Below are positions 1 through 6,928 of a DNA stretch of 36,646 bases, piece by piece (position 1 is the first letter of the stretch; the number at the start of each line of letters is the position of its first letter). This DNA comes from Synechococcus sp. J7-Johnson. GTDB lineage: Bacteria; Cyanobacteriota; Cyanobacteriia; PCC-6307; Cyanobiaceae. The stretch spans positions 1 to 36,646 of the forward strand of contig NZ_JAGQBU010000026.1 in the NCBI RefSeq assembly GCF_024345795.1, in the 5' to 3' direction. The translations under genes and the position numbers were made by a program. The notes below the pieces were generated by a model, which did not search any database, was not told the origin of the DNA, and was given only the letters and a program-made list of their open reading frames with translations.

Positions 1-122
1 GCAGCGGCTGACTGAGGCCCATCGATGGGGCCCGGACAGCAGAAGAACGGAGTCTCAGCTGTTCAGCTCAGGGGTCGATCCGCTGTGGCCAGGGGTTCGC
101 TGCTCAATTGGCAACAAACTCC
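1..122. other. Unassigned left edge
   Basis: No gene can be assigned here. One plus-strand frame is open from base 2 to a TAG at 128-130, which lies inside the left inverted repeat of the adjacent element, so this could be the last 42 codons of an upstream gene cut by the element's insertion. The translation resembles no family I recognise, and a random open frame of this length is common in GC-rich DNA. Confidence 0.3.
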
Positions 123-124
123 TA

Positions 125-139
125 GTGTAGTGTCCTGCA
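125..139 (+). repeat. Left terminal inverted repeat of MITE
   Basis: GTGTAGTGTCCTGCA, preceded by TA; 14 of 15 bases match the inverted copy at 258-272. Confidence 0.7.
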
Positions 140-257
140 TGTGCCTCATATAAGCCCAGAGTCTTGTGGGGAGATGCAATCTCTTTACATTCCCAGTAAA
201 GCAGCGATGTGGTTCGAATCATCAAGAGTCTCGGCTCTAATAATTATCTTGGGGACT

Positions 258-272
258 TGCAGGACACCACAC
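258..272 (-). repeat. Right terminal inverted repeat of MITE
   Basis: TGCAGGACACCACAC, followed by TA; inverted partner of 125-139 with a single mismatch. Confidence 0.7.
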
Positions 273-291
273 TAGGGGTAACCGTAGGAGA

Positions 292-987
292 ATGGATCTG
301 ACCCTATTTCTGGCCAATGCTAATAACGGGATCCAGGAGGAGGGGCTTGATTCCATCAAAATTCCGGGTCGTGTCGCGGTAGCAGCAAAAGGACTCTTTC
401 TGCTGAGGGCCTTGTGCAGAAGCTTCGGGGAGTTTTCCCGCATCACCTGTGCCGCGACCGATCAGGAGACATGTCTGGACTACCTGGCTGAAGAAGCCGA
501 CGATCCCTATGAGCTACTTGTCTGCACCGATTACCTGGAAGCCGGCAACGGCTTTGATCTCGTATGTCAGGCACGCAAGCTCCATCCCAAACTGCATGCT
601 GTGATCCTCGCCTTGGGGGATGCGATTCCTGCCGAGTGCATAGACGCCCCGTGGTTGGAGGCCGTTGTGGCTGAAGCCGATTTTGTAGACGATCAGCAAC
701 CGCTGCAGGCTGCTGTGATGGCTGTTCTTGGCGGTCATTCTTACCGCAGCCCTTCCTTGCGAACGGGCGTCCTGCCTTACCTGAGCTGTCCTCGGCTCAC
801 CCCTCGCGAATATGAGGTTCTCGACCTGCTCGCCGCTGGACTGAGCGATCGCGAAATCGCCAAACGCCTGGTGGTGAGTGATGAAACCGCCCATACCTAC
901 ACCAAGCGACTACTCCAGACCCTTGACGTCCACAACCGGCTACAGGCAGTGCTGAAGGGAATGCGTTGTGGCATGGTTCGGATCTGA
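292..987 (+). CDS. LuxR/NarL-type response regulator
   Basis: A 231-residue DNA-binding response regulator. The N-terminal half resembles a receiver domain: a hydrophobic strand runs into Asp80 (LLVCTD), the place of the phospho-acceptor, followed by GNGFDLVCQARKLHP, the usual helix after it. The acidic pocket at the very N-terminus is not obvious, so phosphorylation is uncertain. Residues about 167-231 form a GerE/LuxR helix-turn-helix (LTPREYEVLDLLAAGLSDREIA, split by a HIP1 octamer at 845-852, then ETAHTYTKRLLQTL), the form common in picocyanobacteria. AGGAG at 286-290 ends one base before the ATG, closer than ideal. No sensor kinase adjoins it. Its upstream region is occupied by the MITE, so its expression may differ from that in relatives. 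Target genes are unknown. Confidence 0.85.
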   Translation: MDLTLFLANANNGIQEEGLDSIKIPGRVAVAAKGLFLLRALCRSFGEFSRITCAATDQETCLDYLAEEADDPYELLVCTDYLEAGNGFDLVCQARKLHPKLHAVILALGDAIPAECIDAPWLEAVVAEADFVDDQQPLQAAVMAVLGGHSYRSPSLRTGVLPYLSCPRLTPREYEVLDLLAAGLSDREIAKRLVVSDETAHTYTKRLLQTLDVHNRLQAVLKGMRCGMVRI

Positions 988-1219
988 CAGGCCCCTGTCA
1001 CGCCGAACGCGGGAAGCTGATCAGCCGCTGGCGGTGCGATGGCCATGAGGTTGTCTTCCTGGATCTGGAGCGCTTCCTCGACCCCGCCCAAGTCGAAGCA
1101 GTGATGGGAAGACCTGCGAAAGTCTGCGCCGCTGAGATGACGGAAAGCAGCACACAGTTACACCATTGGCGTTTGCAAACTCTCCCATTCCGCTACATTG
1201 GATATATTACTTTCCCACC

Positions 1220-1551
1220 TTGACTCCGTTCACCGGATCCGACCTGCTTGCCAAAGTCAAGGAGCTGGGAGATGCCTCCAAAGCCGATCTGGAGCGAGCC
1301 ACCGGTTACGTTAGCAGCGTGAAGAACGGCAGCATGAGACTGAACTTCACGGTCTTCTATGAGGCGCTACTGGAAGCCAAGGTGGCCATAGCCTGAGCTA
1401 CATCGCCAAGGTGCAGTTATTCGGCAAGCTGGTGGTAGGCATGGCACATACCAGCCCGCTGGGCCTCAAGCCGTGTGATGAGTTTGAGATCAAGATTGGC
1501 AAGAAGCAGATCCGGTCGATCCCGGTTGGCGCCAGCGACGAAGAGGATTGA
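1220..1551 (+). pseudogene. cyAbrB-like regulator, frameshifted
   Basis: This is the remnant of a cyanobacterial AbrB-type (cyAbrB/Cal) transcription regulator. The N-terminal half is read from a TTG at 1220 (MTPFTGSDLLAKVKELGDAS) to EALLEAK and a stop at 1394-1396. The C-terminal half continues in another frame from about 1385 (GHSLSYIAKVQ) through the family signature LKPCDEFEIKIGKKQIR to a TGA at 1549-1551. Intact relatives have a short linker between these halves; here it is shortened and the frame is lost. Part of the deletion lies in the linker, so most of both conserved blocks survive. Function as two peptides is unlikely. The decay looks recent, because both halves remain otherwise readable. 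A sequencing error is possible, but it would not restore the missing linker. Confidence 0.75.
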
Positions 1552-1575
1552 TCATTCCAGACTGGAGAACCACCC

Positions 1576-2217
1576 ATGGCAGTACGTACCGTCCTGCGGC
1601 TCGGTGATCCACGCCTCCGGCAGATGTCCCGACCCGTTACCAGGTTCGGGACAGCCGACCTGCGCGCCCTGATCACGGATCTCCGGGACACGATGGCAGC
1701 CCGCGATGGGGCGGGCCTCGCCGCTCCGCAGATCGCCGTTCCGCTGCGGGTAGTGATCTTTGGCATCACCCACAACCCGCGCTATCCGGAGGCGCCCCCG
1801 ATCCCTGAAACGGTGCTGATCAACCCGGAGATCACCCCGATCGGCGAGGCACGAGATTCAGGCTGGGAAGGCTGCCTCAGTGTGCCGGGGCTCCGAGGCC
1901 AGGTTGCCCGCTGGCGGGCAATTCACTACAGAGGCTTTGATGGTGAGGGACAGCCGATCAAGCGATCCGTGGATGGATTTCACGCCCGCGTCGTGCAGCA
2001 CGAATGCGACCATCTCGATGGCGTGATCTTTCCTGATCGGCTGGACACCACACGGAACTTTGGCTTCACAGAAGAGCTCGAGGCCAGTGGTCTGCTACCA
2101 GGCAACCAATCATTCGTGCCCGGCAAGCCGCTGGGCAGCCTCGATGCGATGCGTCGGCAGCTGCAGGAGCACTCATCCCTGGAGGATCTCGGCCCCCTGT
2201 TCAGCCCAAAGGCCTAA
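1576..2217 (+). CDS. def: Peptide deformylase
   Basis: Removes the formyl group from the initiator methionine of new proteins, in the cytoplasm at the ribosome exit. All three deformylase motifs are present in order: GAGLAAPQ (residues 45-52), EGCLS (98-102, with metal ligand Cys100) and HECDH (142-146, metal ligands His142 and His146 with catalytic Glu143). At 213 residues it is somewhat longer than the 170-190 usual for the E. coli type, because of a C-terminal extension of about 50 residues after the HExxH helix. GGAG nine bases upstream supports the ATG at 1576. It begins 24 bp after the AbrB remnant. Other def copies may exist in the genome, so it need not be the only enzyme. Confidence 0.95.
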   Translation: MAVRTVLRLGDPRLRQMSRPVTRFGTADLRALITDLRDTMAARDGAGLAAPQIAVPLRVVIFGITHNPRYPEAPPIPETVLINPEITPIGEARDSGWEGCLSVPGLRGQVARWRAIHYRGFDGEGQPIKRSVDGFHARVVQHECDHLDGVIFPDRLDTTRNFGFTEELEASGLLPGNQSFVPGKPLGSLDAMRRQLQEHSSLEDLGPLFSPKA

Positions 2218-2239
2218 GCACACCGGCCATGGCTGCCTG

Positions 2240-2500
2240 CTAAAGACCCGCCTTCCCTCGACCACGCCACATTCCCGCCGCGTAGCCGATCGCCGGCAGC
2301 AACAGGTCAGGCCGCAGGGGTAACTGCAGCACCAGGGCGATCCCAATAAGCCAGGGCAGGAGCAGCAGACTCCCATAGGCCAGCTGGGTGCCCCTGGAAC
2401 GGCGCGCCAGGGCGCCCGAGCGCTGCACCAAGCGCGGAACGCCTTTCCCCAGGCCGTACCCCAGCAGCACGGTGAGAACGGTGAGCAGAATCACGCCCAT
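2240..2500 (-). CDS. Small membrane protein, unknown
   Basis: An 86-residue protein with two predicted membrane segments (residues about 2-18 and 41-60) and a basic patch between them (RRSRGT). It also has a hydrophobic stretch near residues 68-76 and a basic C-terminus. No family is recognised. It lies convergent to def (22 bp between the stops) and divergent from the next small membrane protein (66 bp between starts). Support is the clean spacing and membrane-like composition; a non-coding frame cannot be excluded. Confidence 0.5.
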   Translation of the reverse strand: MGVILLTVLTVLLGYGLGKGVPRLVQRSGALARRSRGTQLAYGSLLLLPWLIGIALVLQLPLRPDLLLPAIGYAAGMWRGRGKAGL

Positions 2501-2566
2501 GTGTGGAAAGCAGCCGATCGGAGTCTGCTGCCTGAACAGTCAGAATCGATCCAAAGGACCTCCCCC

Positions 2567-2812
2567 ATGCTGCTGCCCAGCCCCTTCTGCCCCCTCACTG
2601 CCGCCAAGATCGCCGGGCTGCAGGCCACGGTGCTGCTTCTGCTCACCTGCCTGATCAAGGCCAGAATCCAGATCAAGGCCGCCTCGGCGCTGGGGCTGTT
2701 CCTGCTGGCACTGCAGACCTTTGTGTTCCTTGCCGCCAGTGGGGCCCTCGGCCTGGCAGCCCTCGCGGCCGGGGCCGTTGCCCTCAACCGCCGCCCAGCC
2801 CAGACAGCGTGA
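2567..2812 (+). CDS. Small membrane protein, unknown
   Basis: An 81-residue hydrophobic protein. The ATG at 2567 is chosen because AAAGGA (2553-2558) lies eight bases upstream; the frame stays open further 5' but that part lacks a ribosome site. Residues about 14-30 and 38-72 are almost wholly Leu/Ala/Gly/Val/Phe, suggesting two or three membrane helices, followed by a short basic tail (NRRPAQTA). No family is recognised. It ends 15 bp before the convergent stop of the serine hydrolase gene. Confidence 0.55.
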   Translation: MLLPSPFCPLTAAKIAGLQATVLLLLTCLIKARIQIKAASALGLFLLALQTFVFLAASGALGLAALAAGAVALNRRPAQTA

Positions 2813-2827
2813 CGACCCAGCCTCCAT

Positions 2828-4489
2828 TCATGGGGCGACCTGTGGGTTCTGGCGTTGGAACACGCCTTGGCCGTCGAGGTTCAGATTGTCGATCTGGACA
2901 CGGCTGGCGGGGCCATTGCCGCCGACGCTGAAGGCGACGGCACTCGGTCCGGCGGCATTTTCGCCGCTGGGTTGATAGCGAAAGGTGTCACCGCTGACGT
3001 GGGTGAGGGGGTAAGCCCTGCGCTGAGGGCCAAGATCCAGTACTAGGCCACTGCCCTGGGGCTTCACGGCGATCACTCCCACGAAGCCATTGCTGTAGGT
3101 GCCGCTGTAGGCCGCCAACGGCCGCGCCGGGCCGGGGTTCGCTGGCTGGGGCACCCGCGGATACTCCTGGCTGGCGATCTGGGCGAAGATTCCACCCAGG
3201 GGTTTGAGGTAGTCGAGCTCGACCTTGCCGAAGCGGGCCAGATCGAGAAAACTCAGCGCCACCGTTTCAGGCACCCCGATCGGCTGGCCGTTGGTGAGGA
3301 CAACGATGCCGAGCGATTCGCCCGGCAGCAGATACGCCGCCGTGGCGGCACCGAGCTCGAAGCCACCTGAGTGGCTGAGCTGCACGGCGCCCTGGTCGGT
3401 GCTGCTCACGTTCCAGCCCAGGCCGTAGAAGCCGGTGCGGTATACGGCTGGATCCCGCGATGGTGCGCTGGCGATCAGCGGGCGGTGGGTTTCGGCCAGA
3501 GCGGCTGGGGCCACGATCTGACGGCCGCCGGCCGCGGCTCCCAGGCGCCCTCCCGCCAGCTGCAGCCGCAGCCACTGGGAGAGGTCGCGCGCTGTGGAAC
3601 TCACCCCACCGGCAGGCGACTGGGCATCAGGGTCCCGCTGGTAGCGGGCCACCCAGCGGCGGCTGGCCACTCCCTTTGGGGTCTCCTGGACATGCAGGAC
3701 GGCGCGGTTGGGGACATCGATCAGATCGGCGTAGCTGGAGCTGGTACGGGCCATGCCCAGCGGGCGATAGAGCCGTTCTCTGGAGAGCTCCTCCCAGCCC
3801 TGGCCGCTGGCGTTCGCCGCCGCGATAGCGCCGGCAGTGAAGCCGAAGTTGGTGTAGTTGAAGACGGCCCTGAAGCGATTCCCCAATGGCAGCACCCCCA
3901 GTCGCTGGAAGATGGTGGCGCGATCAAAGCCGATGTCCTCCAGCAGGTCGCCGGCATGGTCGGGCAGGCCACTGCGGTGCGAAAGCAGATCCCGCAGGCT
4001 CACTTCCTCGGCGATGGCGGCCGGGCCGAGGCGAAAGCCGGGGAGATCGCCGATCACCGGATCGTCCCAGCGCACCCGCCCATCCCCCACCAGGGCTGCC
4101 ACCACCGTGCTGGCGATCGGTTTCGAGAGCGAGGCCAGCTGAAAGACCGTGTCGGGATCCACTGCCCCGGGCTTGCCCACCTCCTGCAGCCCGTAGCCCT
4201 TGAGGAACACCACCCGGTCGTCGTGGACGACCGCAATGGCCATGCCCGGCACCCCCGTCTGCCGCAGGATCTGCGTTGCGAAGGCGTCCAGCCTGGGCAG
4301 CGCTGCCGACACCTTGGCCGTGGTCACCAGTTTCGGCGGCGGCGGCGGACCGCCGGCGGCGGTGGCGGTGGCCATCAACAAAGGTGCCGGACCGATCACG
4401 CCAACACCGAGCACCAGGCCCACCAATCGGGGCACCAATCGGTGCCACAGCAGCATCCGAGTGGCAGTCGGGAGTGGTTGACGCTGCAT
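2828..4489 (-). CDS. Secreted beta-lactamase-family serine hydrolase
   Basis: A class C beta-lactamase/DD-peptidase fold hydrolase of 553 residues, probably periplasmic. A signal segment (RLVGLVLGVGVIGPAPLLMA, residues 21-40) ends at TATAAG. The active-site set is complete: SLSK with nucleophile Ser120 and Lys123, YTN at 212-214, and HSGG at 373-376 in place of KTG, as in many esterase/peptidase members. The last 150 residues form a beta-rich C-terminal domain like those of DUF3471-type serine hydrolases. The frame is open up to 4645, but that extension runs into the next gene's 3' end (stop at 4615), so the ATG at 4489 directly before the signal peptide is preferred. The substrate cannot be read from sequence; the HSGG variant argues against a true beta-lactamase. 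Confidence 0.88.
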   Translation of the reverse strand: MQRQPLPTATRMLLWHRLVPRLVGLVLGVGVIGPAPLLMATATAAGGPPPPPKLVTTAKVSAALPRLDAFATQILRQTGVPGMAIAVVHDDRVVFLKGYGLQEVGKPGAVDPDTVFQLASLSKPIASTVVAALVGDGRVRWDDPVIGDLPGFRLGPAAIAEEVSLRDLLSHRSGLPDHAGDLLEDIGFDRATIFQRLGVLPLGNRFRAVFNYTNFGFTAGAIAAANASGQGWEELSRERLYRPLGMARTSSSYADLIDVPNRAVLHVQETPKGVASRRWVARYQRDPDAQSPAGGVSSTARDLSQWLRLQLAGGRLGAAAGGRQIVAPAALAETHRPLIASAPSRDPAVYRTGFYGLGWNVSSTDQGAVQLSHSGGFELGAATAAYLLPGESLGIVVLTNGQPIGVPETVALSFLDLARFGKVELDYLKPLGGIFAQIASQEYPRVPQPANPGPARPLAAYSGTYSNGFVGVIAVKPQGSGLVLDLGPQRRAYPLTHVSGDTFRYQPSGENAAGPSAVAFSVGGNGPASRVQIDNLNLDGQGVFQRQNPQVAP

Positions 4490-4614
4490 CACCGAGAACA
4501 CGGCAAGGACCTCTGCAAGCAGGAAACTTGGTCGGTGACCCGAAAATCCGCAAGGCCCGGGGCCCAAGTGAGGGGAAACGGTGAGAGCAGATTCAGCTGG
4601 CCATAGTCCGGCTC

Positions 4615-5955
4615 CTACCTCTCCAGCAGTTGCCAGAAGCTCCACTTCGTCGCGAAGGCCTCCCGCAAACGACCCGTGAAACTCTCGTGGCTCTCAACCC
4701 CTTGCCACTCATCAATTCTGGCGGACAGCTGCTCGCAGGTGCGCAGATGTTCGGCGGCGTAGCGGTAGCGCTTGGCCCGACCGATCGACAGGGCGAACAC
4801 CACCATCGCCCGCAGCAACACCGTGGCAGCCAGTGGTTGGTCGGCGCTGAGACGTTCGGCGGCGGGGCTGCAGATCTCGTAGGCCTCCCCGTCCCATTCC
4901 GCCCGATGCTCGATCACGTAGCGGGCAGCCCGGGGCAGGGCGGGCCAGGCCACCAGGAACTGCAGGGCCAGCAGCGGCAGCGCGTGCCCTTCCGCCAGCT
5001 GGAAAGCGCGCTCCTCGGCCTCCACGTCCTCGAAGGCCTCGAGCCGCTTGAGGTACTCGCGCAGGTGGGGGATCGACAGGGTTTTGCTGAAGCTGTGCCA
5101 GCGCAGCTGCTGGGCTTCTGCCCCCCGCCCGAGTGCTTCCATCGCAGCGATGCGTGCATCGTCCCAGTCGGGGGAATGCCATGTGTTCGCGCCCTTGGCG
5201 GCGCCATCCAGCACGGCCAGGGCCTGCTCCGGCCGGCCCGCCGCCAGCAGATGACGTGCAACGTCGGCGGCGGTGTTCGGCCAGCTGAGCTGGCCGGCGT
5301 TGAACTGAGCCAGGTAAGCCTCGACATCACCGCTGCACTCGGCGATCTGCAGCAGGGCGGCATTGCCATCACGGGCGCCGCGGTCGAGGCAGCTTCTGCC
5401 CAGCAGCCGCAGCCCCTGCTCGCCCAGGGTCTCGGCCAGCGCTGGAATCAGCTGATCGAACTGGCCGTAACCGTCGTCGGCCAGCAGGTCGGCCACCTGT
5501 TCCGCCAGCGTTTCAGACTCCACCTCGGCGGCGGTGGCGATCGGTCCCAGCTCGGCGACCGCCTGCCGGAACACTCCGATCACGGTGCCGGTGCTGTCGG
5601 AGCAGCGGTCGATCACCCCATCGGCCAGCTGCAGGAAGCGCACCAGCAGATCAAAGGCCAGCGGCGGATCCGCCTTGGCGATCGGCCCGCTGATCGCCTG
5701 GCGCTGGGCCTCCAGCTCCGCCACCAGGGCCTTGCGTTTGCGGGAATCCACGTAGGTGGTGGAGCGGGCAATGGCCGCGAGACGCTTGCGCACTTCCTGG
5801 GCGGCTTCGCTGGCCCCCTCAGCGACGGCCAGGGCCAGGCGCAGCCGCCGCTGGACCACGGCATTGCCACTGCTCAGCTCCATCAGCAGCTCGGAGAGGG
5901 CAGCCGCCCCGAGGGTTTCCAGGTTTCCGGCGTTGAGGGTGCGCTTGCCGGCCAT
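4615..5955 (-). CDS. DUF6880 family protein
   Basis: A 446-residue soluble, mostly helical protein. It fits the DUF6880 family: an N-terminal helix with LSELLMELSSGNAVVQRRLR, followed by repeated alpha-helical hairpins rich in Ala/Leu/Arg that read like TPR-type repeats (for example HLLAAGRPEQALAVLDGA and DARIAAMEALGRGAEAQQLR). There is no signal peptide or membrane segment. The family has no experimentally known role that I can state; a scaffold or protein-binding function is inference. It lies 125 bp upstream of the serine hydrolase on the same strand and could be co-transcribed. It is divergent from the lipase-like gene, with 128 bp between starts. Confidence 0.75.
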   Translation of the reverse strand: MAGKRTLNAGNLETLGAAALSELLMELSSGNAVVQRRLRLALAVAEGASEAAQEVRKRLAAIARSTTYVDSRKRKALVAELEAQRQAISGPIAKADPPLAFDLLVRFLQLADGVIDRCSDSTGTVIGVFRQAVAELGPIATAAEVESETLAEQVADLLADDGYGQFDQLIPALAETLGEQGLRLLGRSCLDRGARDGNAALLQIAECSGDVEAYLAQFNAGQLSWPNTAADVARHLLAAGRPEQALAVLDGAAKGANTWHSPDWDDARIAAMEALGRGAEAQQLRWHSFSKTLSIPHLREYLKRLEAFEDVEAEERAFQLAEGHALPLLALQFLVAWPALPRAARYVIEHRAEWDGEAYEICSPAAERLSADQPLAATVLLRAMVVFALSIGRAKRYRYAAEHLRTCEQLSARIDEWQGVESHESFTGRLREAFATKWSFWQLLER

Positions 5956-6083
5956 GGCATCAGGGGAGCGCAGGGAGCAGGTCGAGCGCTGCCTCGACCC
6001 GACATGATCTGCCCATTGAAGCTGGCTCCAGGGTGAGCCGACCAGGCCATGGTGGGAGACCGTTTCCCAGGCGACACCAAGCG

Positions 6084-6812
6084 ATGCCCATGCCCCGCCA
6101 ACCGATCGTGATCCTCGGTGGCTTCCTGATCAGCCCGGAGGCCTATGCCCCGATGGTCGCCAGGCTCCAGCAGCTGAGCGGCCAACCGGTGCGGCTGGTG
6201 GCCGTGGGCAAAGCCGAATGGCTGCTCACTGTTTTTGCCTTCGCCTGGGCGCGGATCCTGGATCGGGTCGCGGCAACTGCGGCCGAGCTGGCCCGGCAGT
6301 CCCCCAGCGGCAGGGTGACGCTGATCGGCCACAGCTCAGGGGGAATCATGCTGCGGCTCTACCTGGATGATGCACCGTTCCAGGGCCGCAGCTACGACGG
6401 CAAGGCCCTGGCCGACACGCTGGTGATGCTGGGCAGCCCCCACACAGCGCTCAAGGCCACGGTGCTGCGCCAGATGGTGCAGCGTCGCCTGCCGGGATCG
6501 CCCTTCGCTGATCATGTGAGGTACCTCTCAGTGGCGGGGGATCTGGATCTGGAGAGCGCCAGCCCCATGGCCCGGCGCCTGGCGCCGACGGCTTACCGCA
6601 ACAGCAGCGGCGATGCCCACGACCGTGGCGACGGTCTGGTGCCGGTGGCCTCGGCATTGCTGGAGGGCTCCACCCAGCTGGTGCTGCCCGGCGTGGCCCA
6701 TGGCGGCGCCTTCGGGGCCTGCTGGTACGGCAGCCCGGAAGTGGTGGAGAACTGGTGGGCCCTGGCTCAGGAATCCGGATCGAGTCGTGCTCCCAGCAGC
6801 ACAGATCAGTAG
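6084..6812 (+). CDS. Lipase-like alpha/beta hydrolase
   Basis: A 242-residue alpha/beta hydrolase, probably an esterase or lipase acting in the cytoplasm or at the membrane. The oxyanion segment is near IVILGGFLISPEAY. The nucleophile elbow GHSSGG puts Ser84 at the centre. Asp in RGDGLVPVAS and His in PGVAHGG complete the triad in the usual order. Proteins of this kind are widespread in cyanobacteria and resemble plant chloroplast lipases; the substrate is unknown. The frame is open from 6033, but ATG 6084 starts just before the first beta strand and gives no odd basic extension. A hydrolase-subtilase fusion follows 116 bp downstream on the same strand. Confidence 0.85.
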   Translation: MPMPRQPIVILGGFLISPEAYAPMVARLQQLSGQPVRLVAVGKAEWLLTVFAFAWARILDRVAATAAELARQSPSGRVTLIGHSSGGIMLRLYLDDAPFQGRSYDGKALADTLVMLGSPHTALKATVLRQMVQRRLPGSPFADHVRYLSVAGDLDLESASPMARRLAPTAYRNSSGDAHDRGDGLVPVASALLEGSTQLVLPGVAHGGAFGACWYGSPEVVENWWALAQESGSSRAPSSTDQ

Positions 6813-6928
6813 CCGCGCCTGGGGTCCAGGCTGCGGCCGCCCAGAACGTCAGGGGATTGCTCAAGAACGATGACACCGCCAGCGGGCCATGGTCCGCAAC
6901 GGGCTGGTCTGGCTAGGGCTGTGAAGGC

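Larger units (their letters stand above)
123..274. mobile_element. MITE-like element, TA-bordered
   Basis: A 152-bp non-coding unit is bounded by a near-perfect inverted repeat. Bases 125-139 read GTGTAGTGTCCTGCA, and the reverse complement of 258-272 is identical except for one base (GTGTGGTGTCCTGCA); partial similarity continues inward. Each end abuts a TA dinucleotide (123-124 and 273-274), the target duplication expected for IS630/Tc1-mariner transposition. The interior is AT-richer than its surroundings and has no coding frame. This architecture fits a miniature inverted-repeat element mobilised in trans by an IS630-type transposase. The family assignment is inference, because no autonomous copy is in the window. 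The element ends 17 bp before the LuxR-type start codon and therefore probably supplies part of that gene's promoter or leader. Confidence 0.65.

Noticed and set aside
206-223. GGTTCGAATC resembling a tRNA T-arm inside the MITE
   Set aside because: No acceptor, D or anticodon arm can be folded at the correct distances, and the region is bounded by element ends.
966-1223. 85-codon plus-strand frame between luxR and the AbrB remnant
   Set aside because: Overlaps the luxR end, has no ribosome site and shows no family resemblance.
3371-4606. 411-codon frame antisense to the serine hydrolase
   Set aside because: Translation is His/Gln/Gly/Arg-rich without domains; it mirrors a well-supported gene in GC-rich DNA.
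4630-6036. 468-codon frame antisense to the DUF6880 gene
   Set aside because: Composition typical of a GC-rich shadow frame, with no motifs.
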